The notes: generated by a model from the letters alone, not told the origin. A DNA stretch of 8,638 bases from Veillonella sp. (GCF_015058545.1 NZ_SVCB01000095.1:1-8638); one strand, 5' to 3'; positions 1-6,229 are shown, counted from the first letter of the stretch. Numbers and translations are program-made.

Positions 1-134
1 GGCGTTGTTACCCGCTCCAGCGGTACCGTTACATACGGAATAGCAGTTCGTTGTTTCCACGCATAGCCTAAGAGCGCTAAAAATACGCAGCATAACCCTA
101 CTACGACTATTAACCGTCGTTCTGATGAAAACAT
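1..134 (-). CDS. mreC: Rod shape-determining protein MreC, N-terminal fragment (runs off left edge)
   Basis: Only the first 44 codons are in the window. MreC is a bitopic inner-membrane protein that links MreB filaments to the peptidoglycan elongation machinery. The visible sequence begins MFSSERR and continues with a hydrophobic stretch at about residues 8-25 (LIVVVGLCCVFLALLGYAW), a single membrane anchor after a short basic cytoplasmic tail, as expected for MreC. Then follows a polar segment where the periplasmic coiled coil should start. The start ATG shares one base with the mreB stop (TAATG), so translation is probably coupled to mreB. An A/G-rich Shine-Dalgarno stretch (AAGGAAGGG) lies in the last mreB codons. 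The name rests on position directly after mreB and the anchor topology, since the conserved domain is outside the window. Confidence 0.85.
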   Translation of the reverse strand, partial: MFSSERRLIVVVGLCCVFLALLGYAWKQRTAIPYVTVPLERVTT

Positions 135-1171
135 TACGCCCTTCCTTTCCGATTTTTCGATGCAATAATAAAACGATCCATCCGTGCAAATTCTTTGGAC
201 GCTTGGCCCAAACCGACCGCCACGGCATACCCCGGTTCCGGTGGTACCTGCACAGGAATTCCCAACTCTTCACTGATACGCTGACCAAGACCTTCCATAA
301 GTGCCGTCGCACCGGTCAAAGTCATACCGCGCTCCATAATATCCGCCGCCAATTCCGGCGGTGTCTGTTCCACAACGGATTTAATTTCATCCACAATCCG
401 TTGTAATGTGTCTTGCATAACCTGGTAAACTTCCGATTTACGAATAATAATTCGTTTCATCAGACCATTGGCAATATCACGGCCCATGAAAGAAACTTCC
501 AATTCTTCCTGCGGCGGCAACGCCGTTCCCAGTTCCATTTTAATACCTTCCACCGTTTCTACGGCGACCATTACGGAATAGGTATTTTTAATATATTGTA
601 ATATAGCTTCATTAAAATCATGGCCGCCGATACGTGCGGAGTGAGCAATAACCTTGCCCCCTAAGGACATAACGCCGATATCGGTGGTACCACCGCCAAT
701 ATCTACAGCCATACTGCCGCATGCTTCAAATACCGGCAAATTACACCCTAAGGCAGCCGCCACCGGCGCTTCCACCAAGTACGCTTCGCGCGCTCCGGCC
801 TGAATAATAGCGTCCGTCATGGCCCTTTTTTCCACATCCGTAATACCGCAAGGCACGGCCATAATAACACGGGTACGCCCTACCGTACGAGACGCCTTAC
901 TCATGAAGTGGCGTAACATAGTGAGCATAACACGATAATCTACAATAAAACCGTCCCGCAAGGGGCGAAGTTCATCCAGCATATCGGGGGTTCTAAGCAA
1001 AAGTCGTTCCGCATCGGCACCAACAGCTACGATACCTTCCTGTTTCGTATCGGTAGCCACCAGTGACGGTTCGGACAATACGACCCCGCGCCCCTGCACA
1101 TGTACATGGGTATTCACGGTTCCAATATCTATGCCTAAATCTCGTCCTAAGGACGAAAAAATACGAATCAT
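134..1171 (-). CDS. mreB: Rod shape-determining protein MreB (actin-like)
   Basis: This is the bacterial actin homologue that forms membrane-bound filaments guiding lateral wall synthesis, 345 residues, the normal length. The ATPase fold motifs are in order. Phosphate-1 loop DLGIDIGTVNT is at residues 11-21, a connect region VEAPVAAALG at 133-142 and phosphate-2 loop DIGGGTTDI at 157-165. An adenosine-binding segment GMTLTGATALMEG is at 282-294. The last differs from the usual LTGGGAL, and the usual EEP and TAE signatures read VEAP and TVE, so this is a somewhat divergent MreB. A paralogue such as Mbl is possible in principle, but the one-base overlap with mreC argues for MreB. The start ATG is preceded by AAGGAG (1181-1186) at 9 bases. 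The gene has its own promoter(s) in the 274-base gap after radC. Confidence 0.95.
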   Translation of the reverse strand: MIRIFSSLGRDLGIDIGTVNTHVHVQGRGVVLSEPSLVATDTKQEGIVAVGADAERLLLRTPDMLDELRPLRDGFIVDYRVMLTMLRHFMSKASRTVGRTRVIMAVPCGITDVEKRAMTDAIIQAGAREAYLVEAPVAAALGCNLPVFEACGSMAVDIGGGTTDIGVMSLGGKVIAHSARIGGHDFNEAILQYIKNTYSVMVAVETVEGIKMELGTALPPQEELEVSFMGRDIANGLMKRIIIRKSEVYQVMQDTLQRIVDEIKSVVEQTPPELAADIMERGMTLTGATALMEGLGQRISEELGIPVQVPPEPGYAVAVGLGQASKEFARMDRFIIASKNRKGRA

Positions 1172-1180
1172 ATGTTTAGT

Positions 1181-1186
1181 CTCCTT
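1181..1186 (-). promoter_or_regulatory. Ribosome binding site of mreB
   Basis: On the minus strand this reads AAGGAG, 9 bases before the mreB ATG. It is a near-consensus Shine-Dalgarno sequence and fixes the start at 1171. Confidence 0.85.
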
Positions 1187-1203
1187 ACTTTACTCATCCC
1201 TAT

Positions 1204-1233
1204 ATTATACTATCGGCAGTAAGGATAAATCAA
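1204..1233 (-). promoter_or_regulatory. Proximal candidate promoter of mreB
   Basis: Minus strand: -35 TTGATT (1233-1228), an 18-base spacer and a perfect -10 TATAAT (1209-1204). This is a good match to a housekeeping sigma-factor promoter. Transcription would start near 1197, leaving a leader of about 25 bases that carries the mreB ribosome binding site. It would make mreB-mreC independent of maf-radC. Assigned by consensus only. Confidence 0.65.
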
Positions 1234-1371
1234 CCAAAACGGCGCTTGTTCTCTAATTATCACGCCCTATTCATACTGCTGTATTTTGTAAAAACAGGCC
1301 CTACAAATAAACATATCACGGTCAAAAATTCATTGTCGGATGTTCTCTTTTTATACGCAGCCTGCCCTTTT

Positions 1372-1380
1372 ATTATAGCA
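1372..1380 (-). promoter_or_regulatory. Distal candidate promoter of mreB (extended -10)
   Basis: Minus strand reads TGCTATAAT, a perfect extended -10. No good -35 lies at 16-18 bases; a TTGTCT is 21 bases away, too far. A transcript from here would carry a leader of roughly 195 bases before mreB and would start just beyond the radC stop. The identical 9-mer is the candidate tmcAL promoter, which supports its use in this genome. Confidence 0.45.
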
Positions 1381-1445
1381 TTTACCGTGAATTCGTTTAG
1401 ACAATTTTTTCTATAAAAGATTTTTTCACCAAAGACTTCAGCAAT

Positions 1446-2144
1446 CTACAACAGCCCTTTTTCACAGAGACTAGTATAGCGGCCATCACCGATAACAACA
1501 TGATCCAATACGGGAATCCCCATCAGCTTGCCTGCTTTAATAAACAGCTTGGTAATACCGATATCTTCAGAACTTGGTTCCGGATCACCGGACGGATGAT
1601 TATGAATTAAAATGAGGCTTGCTGCATTGGCTTGCATGGCTTGACGAAATACAGTGCGCTGTTCCGCCAAACTACCTGTTAAACCGCCGATTGAGATGGT
1701 TTCCACATCAATCAATTTATTTTTACAGGTTAAAAAGGCGGCACAGAAATGCTCTTCTTTTTCATAACGCAAACGCTCCATAATATAGGATGCCACTGCT
1801 TTCGGACTACTGAAATCTTCAAAATGTTCCTTCACTCGCAGCTGACCGAGACGACGCCCCAATTCAATAGCTGCGCAAACGGTAACCGCCTTATCGCGAC
1901 CGATTCCCTTAATCTTTTGCAAAGCATCTACGGTCGTATCATTCAGTCCGTACGCGCCATGGCTTACTGTATCAAGGACCTCTTTGGCCAAATCCAATAC
2001 GGATGACCCCTGTCGCCCCGTTCTGAGTAAAATTGCCAATAACTCAACCGTGCTTACGCCGGCGGCTCCCAAAGTTAAAAATTTTTCACGTGGCTTCTGC
2101 CATGGCTGCCATTCTCTGACAACACCTGTATATGTCTTAATCAT
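1446..2144 (-). CDS. radC: RadC family JAB1/MPN (JAMM) domain protein
   Basis: A 232-residue member of the RadC/UPF0758 family. The N-terminal part has the family signature (PREKFLTLGAAGVS, then ELLAILLRTG at about 34-43) and a helix-hairpin-helix motif IKGIGRDKA at 78-86, a non-specific DNA-binding element. The C-terminal part is a JAMM metalloprotease-like domain: H181 and H183 in HNHPSG, S191 and D194 form the metal motif, with E131 as the likely upstream acidic residue. Despite the name, a DNA-repair role is not established and the biochemical function is unknown. The normally conserved PRE before VF in the JAMM domain reads QRT here (162-164). The start ATG has a G-run (AGGGGG, 2149-2154) only 4 bases upstream, partly built from the last 13-bp repeat. 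It follows maf in the order maf-radC-mreB-mreC known from Bacillus and others. Confidence 0.93.
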   Translation of the reverse strand: MIKTYTGVVREWQPWQKPREKFLTLGAAGVSTVELLAILLRTGRQGSSVLDLAKEVLDTVSHGAYGLNDTTVDALQKIKGIGRDKAVTVCAAIELGRRLGQLRVKEHFEDFSSPKAVASYIMERLRYEKEEHFCAAFLTCKNKLIDVETISIGGLTGSLAEQRTVFRQAMQANAASLILIHNHPSGDPEPSSEDIGITKLFIKAGKLMGIPVLDHVVIGDGRYTSLCEKGLL

Positions 2145-2151
2145 ATATCCC

Positions 2152-2281
2152 CCTAAATCACTAACCTACTTCACTAACCTAATTCACCGACCTAAATCAC
2201 TGACCTAATTCACTGACCTAATTCACTGGCCTAAACCACTTAGCTAATGCACGCACCTAAATCACTAAGCTAATTTACGCT
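2152..2281. repeat. Ten-copy 13-bp tandem repeat array between maf and radC
   Basis: Ten consecutive units of exactly 13 bases, without a single insertion or deletion, run from just before the radC start to one base before the maf stop codon. Plus-strand consensus is CCTAAWTCACTRA (minus strand TYAGTGAWTTAGG). Units start at 2152, 2165, 2178, 2191, 2204, 2217, 2230, 2243, 2256 and 2269. Units 1 and 9 are identical; units 7, 8 and 10, towards maf, are more degenerate. The array fills 130 of the 138 bases between the genes. Because 13 is not a multiple of 3 and each unit carries TAA, TAG or TGA, all reading frames are closed on both strands. Function is unknown. A maf-radC transcript would include it. 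Confidence 0.95.
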
Positions 2282-2282
2282 G

Positions 2283-2864
2283 TTAGTCCGGCGCCCCCAT
2301 GCGCCGTAAATATCGCGCTACCACTTCCACCGGAAGGCCTACCACATTCGTATAAGAACCTTCAATGCGCTCTACTAAGTAAGCACCCTGCCCCTGTATG
2401 CCATAAGCACCGGCTTTATCCAGTGGTTCACCGGTAGCCACATAAGCATTTATTTCCGCATCACTAAGCGAGTAAAACAGAACCTTTGTTACGACGTGAA
2501 ACACCTCTTGCTTAATTAATTGCTTGTCCCCATCGTAATAGCAAAGCGCCACCCCGGTCACTACTTCGTGTGTATCATCAGACAATTCTCGCAGCATCTG
2601 AGCAGCCTCTTTCTCATTAGCCGGTTTTCCCAACACATGCCCCTTATGAGCCACGATCGTATCAGAGCCGATAACCACATAGTCTTGTTGGCACCCGGTC
2701 TCCGGAACCAGTGCTCCCAAAGCCTGAGCTTCTACCAATTCATACGGATTGGCCGCCTGTTCATTATGTTCTTCATAAGTACTCGTTACAACTTCAAATT
2801 CAATATGCAATTGTTCTAATAGATCACGGCGCCGCGGCGACGCCGATGCCAAATATATTTTCAT
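2283..2864 (-). CDS. maf: Maf family nucleoside triphosphate pyrophosphatase
   Basis: A 193-residue Maf/HAM1-fold nucleotide pyrophosphatase. Relatives hydrolyse dTTP, UTP and modified nucleotides to monophosphates (house-cleaning), and Maf overexpression blocks septum formation in Bacillus. Motifs seen: SASPRR at 7-12 (phosphate binding), GSDTIV at 66-71 with catalytic-type D68, LGKP at 78-81 with K80, and GEPLDKAGAYGIQG at 145-158, the dTTP/UTP-type signature. The usual KA pair before the SDT motif is absent: the region reads EAQALGAL (45-52), so a conserved lysine appears to be glutamine. The start ATG is preceded two codons upstream by an in-frame TAA, so no longer form is possible. The only Shine-Dalgarno-like run (GGGGG, 2877-2881) is 12 bases away, unusually far. 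It lies 110 bases after ackA and upstream of the 13-bp repeat array and radC. Confidence 0.93.
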   Translation of the reverse strand: MKIYLASASPRRRDLLEQLHIEFEVVTSTYEEHNEQAANPYELVEAQALGALVPETGCQQDYVVIGSDTIVAHKGHVLGKPANEKEAAQMLRELSDDTHEVVTGVALCYYDGDKQLIKQEVFHVVTKVLFYSLSDAEINAYVATGEPLDKAGAYGIQGQGAYLVERIEGSYTNVVGLPVEVVARYLRRMGAPD

Positions 2865-2883
2865 CAGTTATGTTTACCCCCGA

Positions 2884-2936
2884 ATATGCCGTAAACTACA
2901 ACGCGCAGTACCTCGAAAGGTACTGCGCGAGCATAT
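2884..2936. other. Strong hairpin in the ackA-maf gap, with an enclosing outer stem
   Basis: Bases 2902-2913 and 2918-2929 are a perfect 12-bp inverted repeat (arm CGCGCAGTACCT) with a 4-base loop. ATATGC (2884-2889) and GCATAT (2931-2936) can form an outer helix. This leaves a single unpaired base on one side and a 12-base bulge on the other. Neither strand has a T-run directly after the stem, so it is not a canonical intrinsic terminator. It may still stop or process the ackA transcript, protect its 3' end, or be a structured maf leader, since the outer stem ends three bases from the maf GGGGG run. Confidence 0.75.
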
Positions 2937-2974
2937 CATCATTAGATTTTACAATCGTAAATCAGACTATTATA

Positions 2975-4189
2975 TTACCAGTTTTTCATTACAAGACTTG
3001 CAGTAATACGTTTAGTATCACGAGCAATCATGATTTCTTCGTTAGTAGGAACTACGAAGATTTTAACTTTGGAACCTTCTACACTGATTTCAGTTTCTTT
3101 ACCGCGTACGTTGTTGCGTTCACGATCAAGACGAGTTCCGAGGTATTCAAGACCGTTACAAATAGCGTCACGGTTACCAATACCGTTTTCACCGATACCG
3201 GCTGTGAATACGATTACGTCTACGCCGCCCATAACAGCTGCATAAGCACCGATTGTGGAGCGAACTTTGTAGTGGAACATGTCAAGTGCCAACTGAGCAC
3301 GTTTATTGCCTTCTTCAGCCGCTTCTTCGATTACGCGGAAGTCGTTGGACACACCGGAAATACCGAATACACCGGATTTTTTGTTCATGATGGCATCGAT
3401 TTCATGGTATGTCATATCCCATTTATCCATCAAGAAAGGTACGATAGCAGGGTCGATATCGCCGCAACGAGTACCCATGATCAAACCGGATAATGGCGTG
3501 AAGCCCATGGAAGTATCGATGGAACGACCGGCTTTAATAGCAGCCACACTGGAACCGTTGCCAAGGTGACAAGAAATGATGCGCAAGTCACTCATGTGTT
3601 TGCCCATTAATTCAGCTACGCGCTGAGCCACGTATTTATGGCTGGTGCCGTGGAAGCCGTAACGACGAACACCGAGTTCAGTGTATGCTTCGTATGGCAA
3701 ACCGTAAAGGAATGCTTCAGCAGGCATAGTCTGATGGAAAGCCGTATCGAATACAGCTACCTGAGGTACTTTTGGCATGATAGCTTCGCAAGCTTCGATA
3801 CCTTGGATGTTTGGTGGGTTATGAAGCGGTGCAATTTTAGCACATTCTTCTAAAGCTTCCATAACGGCCGGTGTAATCAACACGGAGTCAGCAAACTTTT
3901 CAGCACCATGAACCACACGATGACCAACTGCATCAATTTCATCCATGGAAGAAATTACGCCGAATTCTGCATCAATCAAGATGTCGAGCAAAATTTTAAG
4001 CGCTTGTTTGTGGTCCAAAATTGGTTCTACGCGTTCCAACTTTTCAGCATCCGGACGTTTGTGAGTGAAGATAGCATCTTCCGCACCGATCTTTTCAAAT
4101 TGTCCTTTAGCTAATACCGCTTCATTGTCCATGTCAATGAGTTGGTATTTTAAAGAAGAACTACCACAGTTTACTACTAAAACATTCAT
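2975..4189 (-). CDS. ackA: Acetate kinase
   Basis: Cytosolic enzyme that interconverts acetyl phosphate plus ADP with acetate plus ATP, the energy-yielding step of acetate-forming fermentation. At 404 residues it has family length and every catalytic landmark at standard numbering. N7 is in VNCGSSSLKYQL, R91 in HRVVHG, D148 in FDTAFHQTMP, H180 in YGFHGTSH and R241 in MGTRCGDIDP. HLGNGSS is at 208-214, TAGIGEN follows near residue 330, and E384 is in TNEE. Small variations are HGAE for HGGE and GTRC for GTRS. The start ATG lies 3 bases after the lipoprotein stop, with GAGGG seven bases upstream inside the end of that gene, so it is probably co-transcribed and coupled. No phosphotransacetylase gene (pta) is in the window. 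Divergent from tmcAL. Confidence 0.98.
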   Translation of the reverse strand: MNVLVVNCGSSSLKYQLIDMDNEAVLAKGQFEKIGAEDAIFTHKRPDAEKLERVEPILDHKQALKILLDILIDAEFGVISSMDEIDAVGHRVVHGAEKFADSVLITPAVMEALEECAKIAPLHNPPNIQGIEACEAIMPKVPQVAVFDTAFHQTMPAEAFLYGLPYEAYTELGVRRYGFHGTSHKYVAQRVAELMGKHMSDLRIISCHLGNGSSVAAIKAGRSIDTSMGFTPLSGLIMGTRCGDIDPAIVPFLMDKWDMTYHEIDAIMNKKSGVFGISGVSNDFRVIEEAAEEGNKRAQLALDMFHYKVRSTIGAYAAVMGGVDVIVFTAGIGENGIGNRDAICNGLEYLGTRLDRERNNVRGKETEISVEGSKVKIFVVPTNEEIMIARDTKRITASLVMKNW

Positions 4190-4192
4190 TAC

Positions 4193-4753
4193 TTATCCCT
4201 CTTTCTTAGTAATTTGAATTTTTCCTACCACAAGGTCAGAAATCTGAGCTCCCATTGTGCTGTCAACAGGATACTGATAGGTTATATTCCACAATACACC
4301 TTTATCGGCAAATGTGTATTGAAAGAAACGAATTTGGATTTTGTTAGCTACCAGTGTAGCCGACGAGGTAAAGGCTTGAACACCGTCTACCGTTTTCATC
4401 TCATCCGACCATGTCAAATTGTTGCCGAAGCTTTTTTCATAAAAAGCTTTAGATTCAGCACCATAAGCAGCTTCTGTGGGCAAAGGTTGACCCGCTTTCG
4501 GGGAGATGGCTTCAATGGAAACCAAGAAGTTTTTATCGGCCCCTAAATACGTCGTTACAGGATACCCCAACGCATTTTTGGTCGTATTAGGCTGAACGCC
4601 TATATCGTAAGGCAAGGCAACGGTAATTTCCGAGTTGCCGCTCTTAATTACTTTATGACCGAAACTATAAGAATCCAATGCATTATCACTGCCACAGCCG
4701 CTAATCGCAAGCATCAGCAAAGCCATGCAAAAAACAGTGAACCATTTCTTCAT
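4193..4753 (-). CDS. Small putative lipoprotein of unknown function
   Basis: A 186-residue exported protein. The N-terminus MKKWFTVFCMALLMLAISGC has a basic n-region, a hydrophobic core and a lipobox (ISGC, cysteine at residue 20), so it should be lipidated and processed by LspA, whose gene is at 7930-8382. I chose the ATG at 4753 over one 10 codons upstream at 4783. GAGGG (4759-4763) sits 5 bases before it, and the signal peptide begins there. The mature part is mixed alpha/beta-looking with no motif I can name. Its size and the pattern of a predicted beta-rich region with short helices are loosely reminiscent of the PsbP/DcrB-type fold, but that is a guess. It precedes ackA by 3 bases and is probably the first gene of its transcript. 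Confidence 0.85.
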   Translation of the reverse strand: MKKWFTVFCMALLMLAISGCGSDNALDSYSFGHKVIKSGNSEITVALPYDIGVQPNTTKNALGYPVTTYLGADKNFLVSIEAISPKAGQPLPTEAAYGAESKAFYEKSFGNNLTWSDEMKTVDGVQAFTSSATLVANKIQIRFFQYTFADKGVLWNITYQYPVDSTMGAQISDLVVGKIQITKKEG

Positions 4754-4758
4754 AATAT

Positions 4759-4763
4759 CCCTC
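4759..4763 (-). promoter_or_regulatory. Ribosome binding site deciding the lipoprotein start
   Basis: Minus strand GAGGG, 5 bases before the ATG at 4753. Together with the signal peptide beginning MKKW it favours this start over the ATG at 4783, which would put ten extra residues (MYRRFESRDI) in front of the signal peptide. Confidence 0.75.
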
Positions 4764-4800
4764 GATTCAAAACGTCTGTACAAGTAAAGCGTACGATTAA

Positions 4801-4809
4801 ATTATACCA
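4801..4809 (-). promoter_or_regulatory. Candidate promoter of the lipoprotein-ackA unit
   Basis: Minus strand reads TGGTATAAT, an extended -10 with a perfect TATAAT. The -35 region at 17 bases (GTGCAA) is poor, as is usual for extended -10 promoters. Transcription would start near 4794, about 40 bases before the ATG at 4753. Confidence 0.6.
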
Positions 4810-4955
4810 TTCTTTGCCATTACTTGCACGCCTCTTTTTAGACATATTCACTATTATTTTTATTCATATGTATATTTACTGTAATTTTATTGTAAAAAAT
4901 TAAGTTTTTTCTAAAAAAAGCCTCTTCATAGCGGCAAATACGCCCTCTCATTCTA

Positions 4956-4964
4956 TGCTATAAT
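4956..4964 (+). promoter_or_regulatory. Candidate promoter of tmcAL
   Basis: Extended -10 TGCTATAAT on the plus strand with no recognisable -35. Transcription would start near 4971, giving a leader of about 30 bases. It is back-to-back with the promoter facing ackA, about 150 bases away, across an AT-rich spacer without other features I can recognise. Confidence 0.6.
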
Positions 4965-4990
4965 GAAATAAATACCACGTAAATTTTCAA

Positions 4991-4995
4991 AGGAG
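4991..4995 (+). promoter_or_regulatory. Ribosome binding site of tmcAL
   Basis: AGGAG preceded by AA, 7 bases before the ATG at 5003. Strong Shine-Dalgarno sequence that fixes the start. Confidence 0.85.
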
Positions 4996-5002
4996 TAGAA
5001 TT

Positions 5003-6229
5003 ATGAATTGTATCGGAATCATTGCCGAATATAACCCCTTTCACAAAGGGCACGAACATCAACTAAAAGAATTGGCAAAACGCTATCCCGATGCACTGCG
5101 CATTGTTGTTATGAGCGGTTCCTTCGTGCAACGCGGCGAACCGGCTCTTTTTGACAAGTTCACCAGGGCTCGCTGGGCTCTATTAAACGGCGCTCACGCT
5201 GTCATCGAACTTCCTACGGTGTACGCTACGGCCAATGCCGAACGGTTTGCCGCCGGCGGAGTCAGATTATTGCACCTATTAGGAGCCCGCGCCCTCGCTT
5301 TCGGCACCGAAACGGAAGATGCCTCTTTATTGCAAAAAATCGCCCGCCTTAGCCTGAGCAGTACCGTACAAACGGCCTGTCGTGAAGCGCTGAAAAATGG
5401 TGAATTTTATGGCACCGCATTACGCCAAGCTATTATCGGCGAATGTCCGGATGCGGCGGCTATCGTCAATCAACCAAACGCCTTGCTTGGACTCGAATAC
5501 ACCAAAACCATTCAACAATATGGCTTAGCGATGAACATCATCCCCATTTTGCGGGAAGGCGAACATCATAGTGACAAGCTCGCAAATAACTGGCCATCCG
5601 GCACAGCCTTGCGTCGCCAAATCAGAAGTCTCGACTCGCCCACCGTTTTGCCTCCGACCGATATCTTATCCCCCTATATTTCAGCTAATTTACACAACGA
5701 ATACAAAGAGGCTGTCGAATCGGGCGCTTATTCTGATTTAGCCAGGTACTATGACCTCGTGCTCTACGAAAGCCGAAAACAAAAGGCAGCTCAATTAGAG
5801 GCATTAGCCGATTTTAAAGAAGGTCTCCACCAAACTTGGGCTTCGGTCAGTCAAAAAGCATCTTGGTCAAAGGCGCGTGAACAATTAAAATCGAAGCGTT
5901 ATTCCTATGCCCGCCTTGATCGCATGGCTTCTTATACGGTGCTTGGCATTACCCAAGAATTACAAAACGAAGCTCACACAGAAGGGCCGCCATATGCACG
6001 GCTCCTTGGTTTTACCGATGAAGCCCGACCTTGGCTGCAGCGTAAAGAATTTACGGTGCCCCTCATCCAGAAGTGGGCTCCTTTTATAAATACGGCCTCC
6101 GGCCTCACCGCTGAATTAGCTTCACTGGACCAACGAGCTACAGACCTTCAAAAGCTGTGCATGACAAATCCAGCCAAACGGCAGGGTGGCGAAGACTTCT
6201 ACTTTACCCCTTGGTATATAAAAAAATAA
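5003..6229 (+). CDS. tmcAL: tRNA(Met) cytidine acetate ligase TmcAL (YlbM family)
   Basis: TmcAL uses acetate and ATP to form acetyl-AMP and then N4-acetylcytidine at the wobble base of elongator tRNA-Met, as established for the Bacillus subtilis enzyme. At 408 residues it is full length. The N-terminal nucleotidyltransferase motif GIIAEYNPFHKGH (5-17) carries the HxGH signature (H14, H17). It is followed by SGSFVQRGEP (38-47), NGAHAVIELP, the QPNALLGLEYTKTI segment, SGTALRRQI, and the C-terminal RYSYARLDRM, which corresponds to the RYT..R..R motif of the family. It is the only plus-strand gene in the window, divergent from lipoprotein-ackA and convergent with pyrR. It was long annotated only as a nucleotidyltransferase. 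The pairing with acetate kinase fits its acetate substrate, although co-regulation is not shown by the sequence. Confidence 0.95.
   Translation: MNCIGIIAEYNPFHKGHEHQLKELAKRYPDALRIVVMSGSFVQRGEPALFDKFTRARWALLNGAHAVIELPTVYATANAERFAAGGVRLLHLLGARALAFGTETEDASLLQKIARLSLSSTVQTACREALKNGEFYGTALRQAIIGECPDAAAIVNQPNALLGLEYTKTIQQYGLAMNIIPILREGEHHSDKLANNWPSGTALRRQIRSLDSPTVLPPTDILSPYISANLHNEYKEAVESGAYSDLARYYDLVLYESRKQKAAQLEALADFKEGLHQTWASVSQKASWSKAREQLKSKRYSYARLDRMASYTVLGITQELQNEAHTEGPPYARLLGFTDEARPWLQRKEFTVPLIQKWAPFINTASGLTAELASLDQRATDLQKLCMTNPAKRQGGEDFYFTPWYIKK

Noticed and set aside
1315..1392. Imperfect inverted repeat (ATCACGGTCAAA near 1315 and TTTACCGTGAAT near 1381) in the radC-mreB gap
   Set aside because: Only about seven bases match around ACCGTG/CACGGT and an indel is needed; with more than 50 bases between arms this is within chance expectation.
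2152..2281. CRISPR array or replication-origin iterons as an explanation of the 13-bp repeats
   Set aside because: There are no spacers between units, no cas genes, no DnaA-box sequence and no replication initiator gene nearby.
2711..3493. A 260-codon open frame on the plus strand, antisense to ackA and the start of maf
   Set aside because: It overlaps two firmly identified genes, has no ribosome binding site, and its translation looks like biased antisense composition (rich in F, T, Y, H) without any motif. Strong codon bias in ackA explains the open frame.
4754..4783. Longer lipoprotein starting at the ATG at 4783
   Set aside because: It would place ten extra residues (MYRRFESRDI) before the signal peptide and lacks a ribosome binding site; GAGGG supports the ATG at 4753.
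4895..4930. Possible terminator near the A/T runs (TTTTTTCTAAAAAAAG and GCC...GGC before T7 on the minus strand)
   Set aside because: The pairing is limited to A/T bases or a 3-bp GCC/GGC stem, and no gene ends here since the flanking genes diverge.
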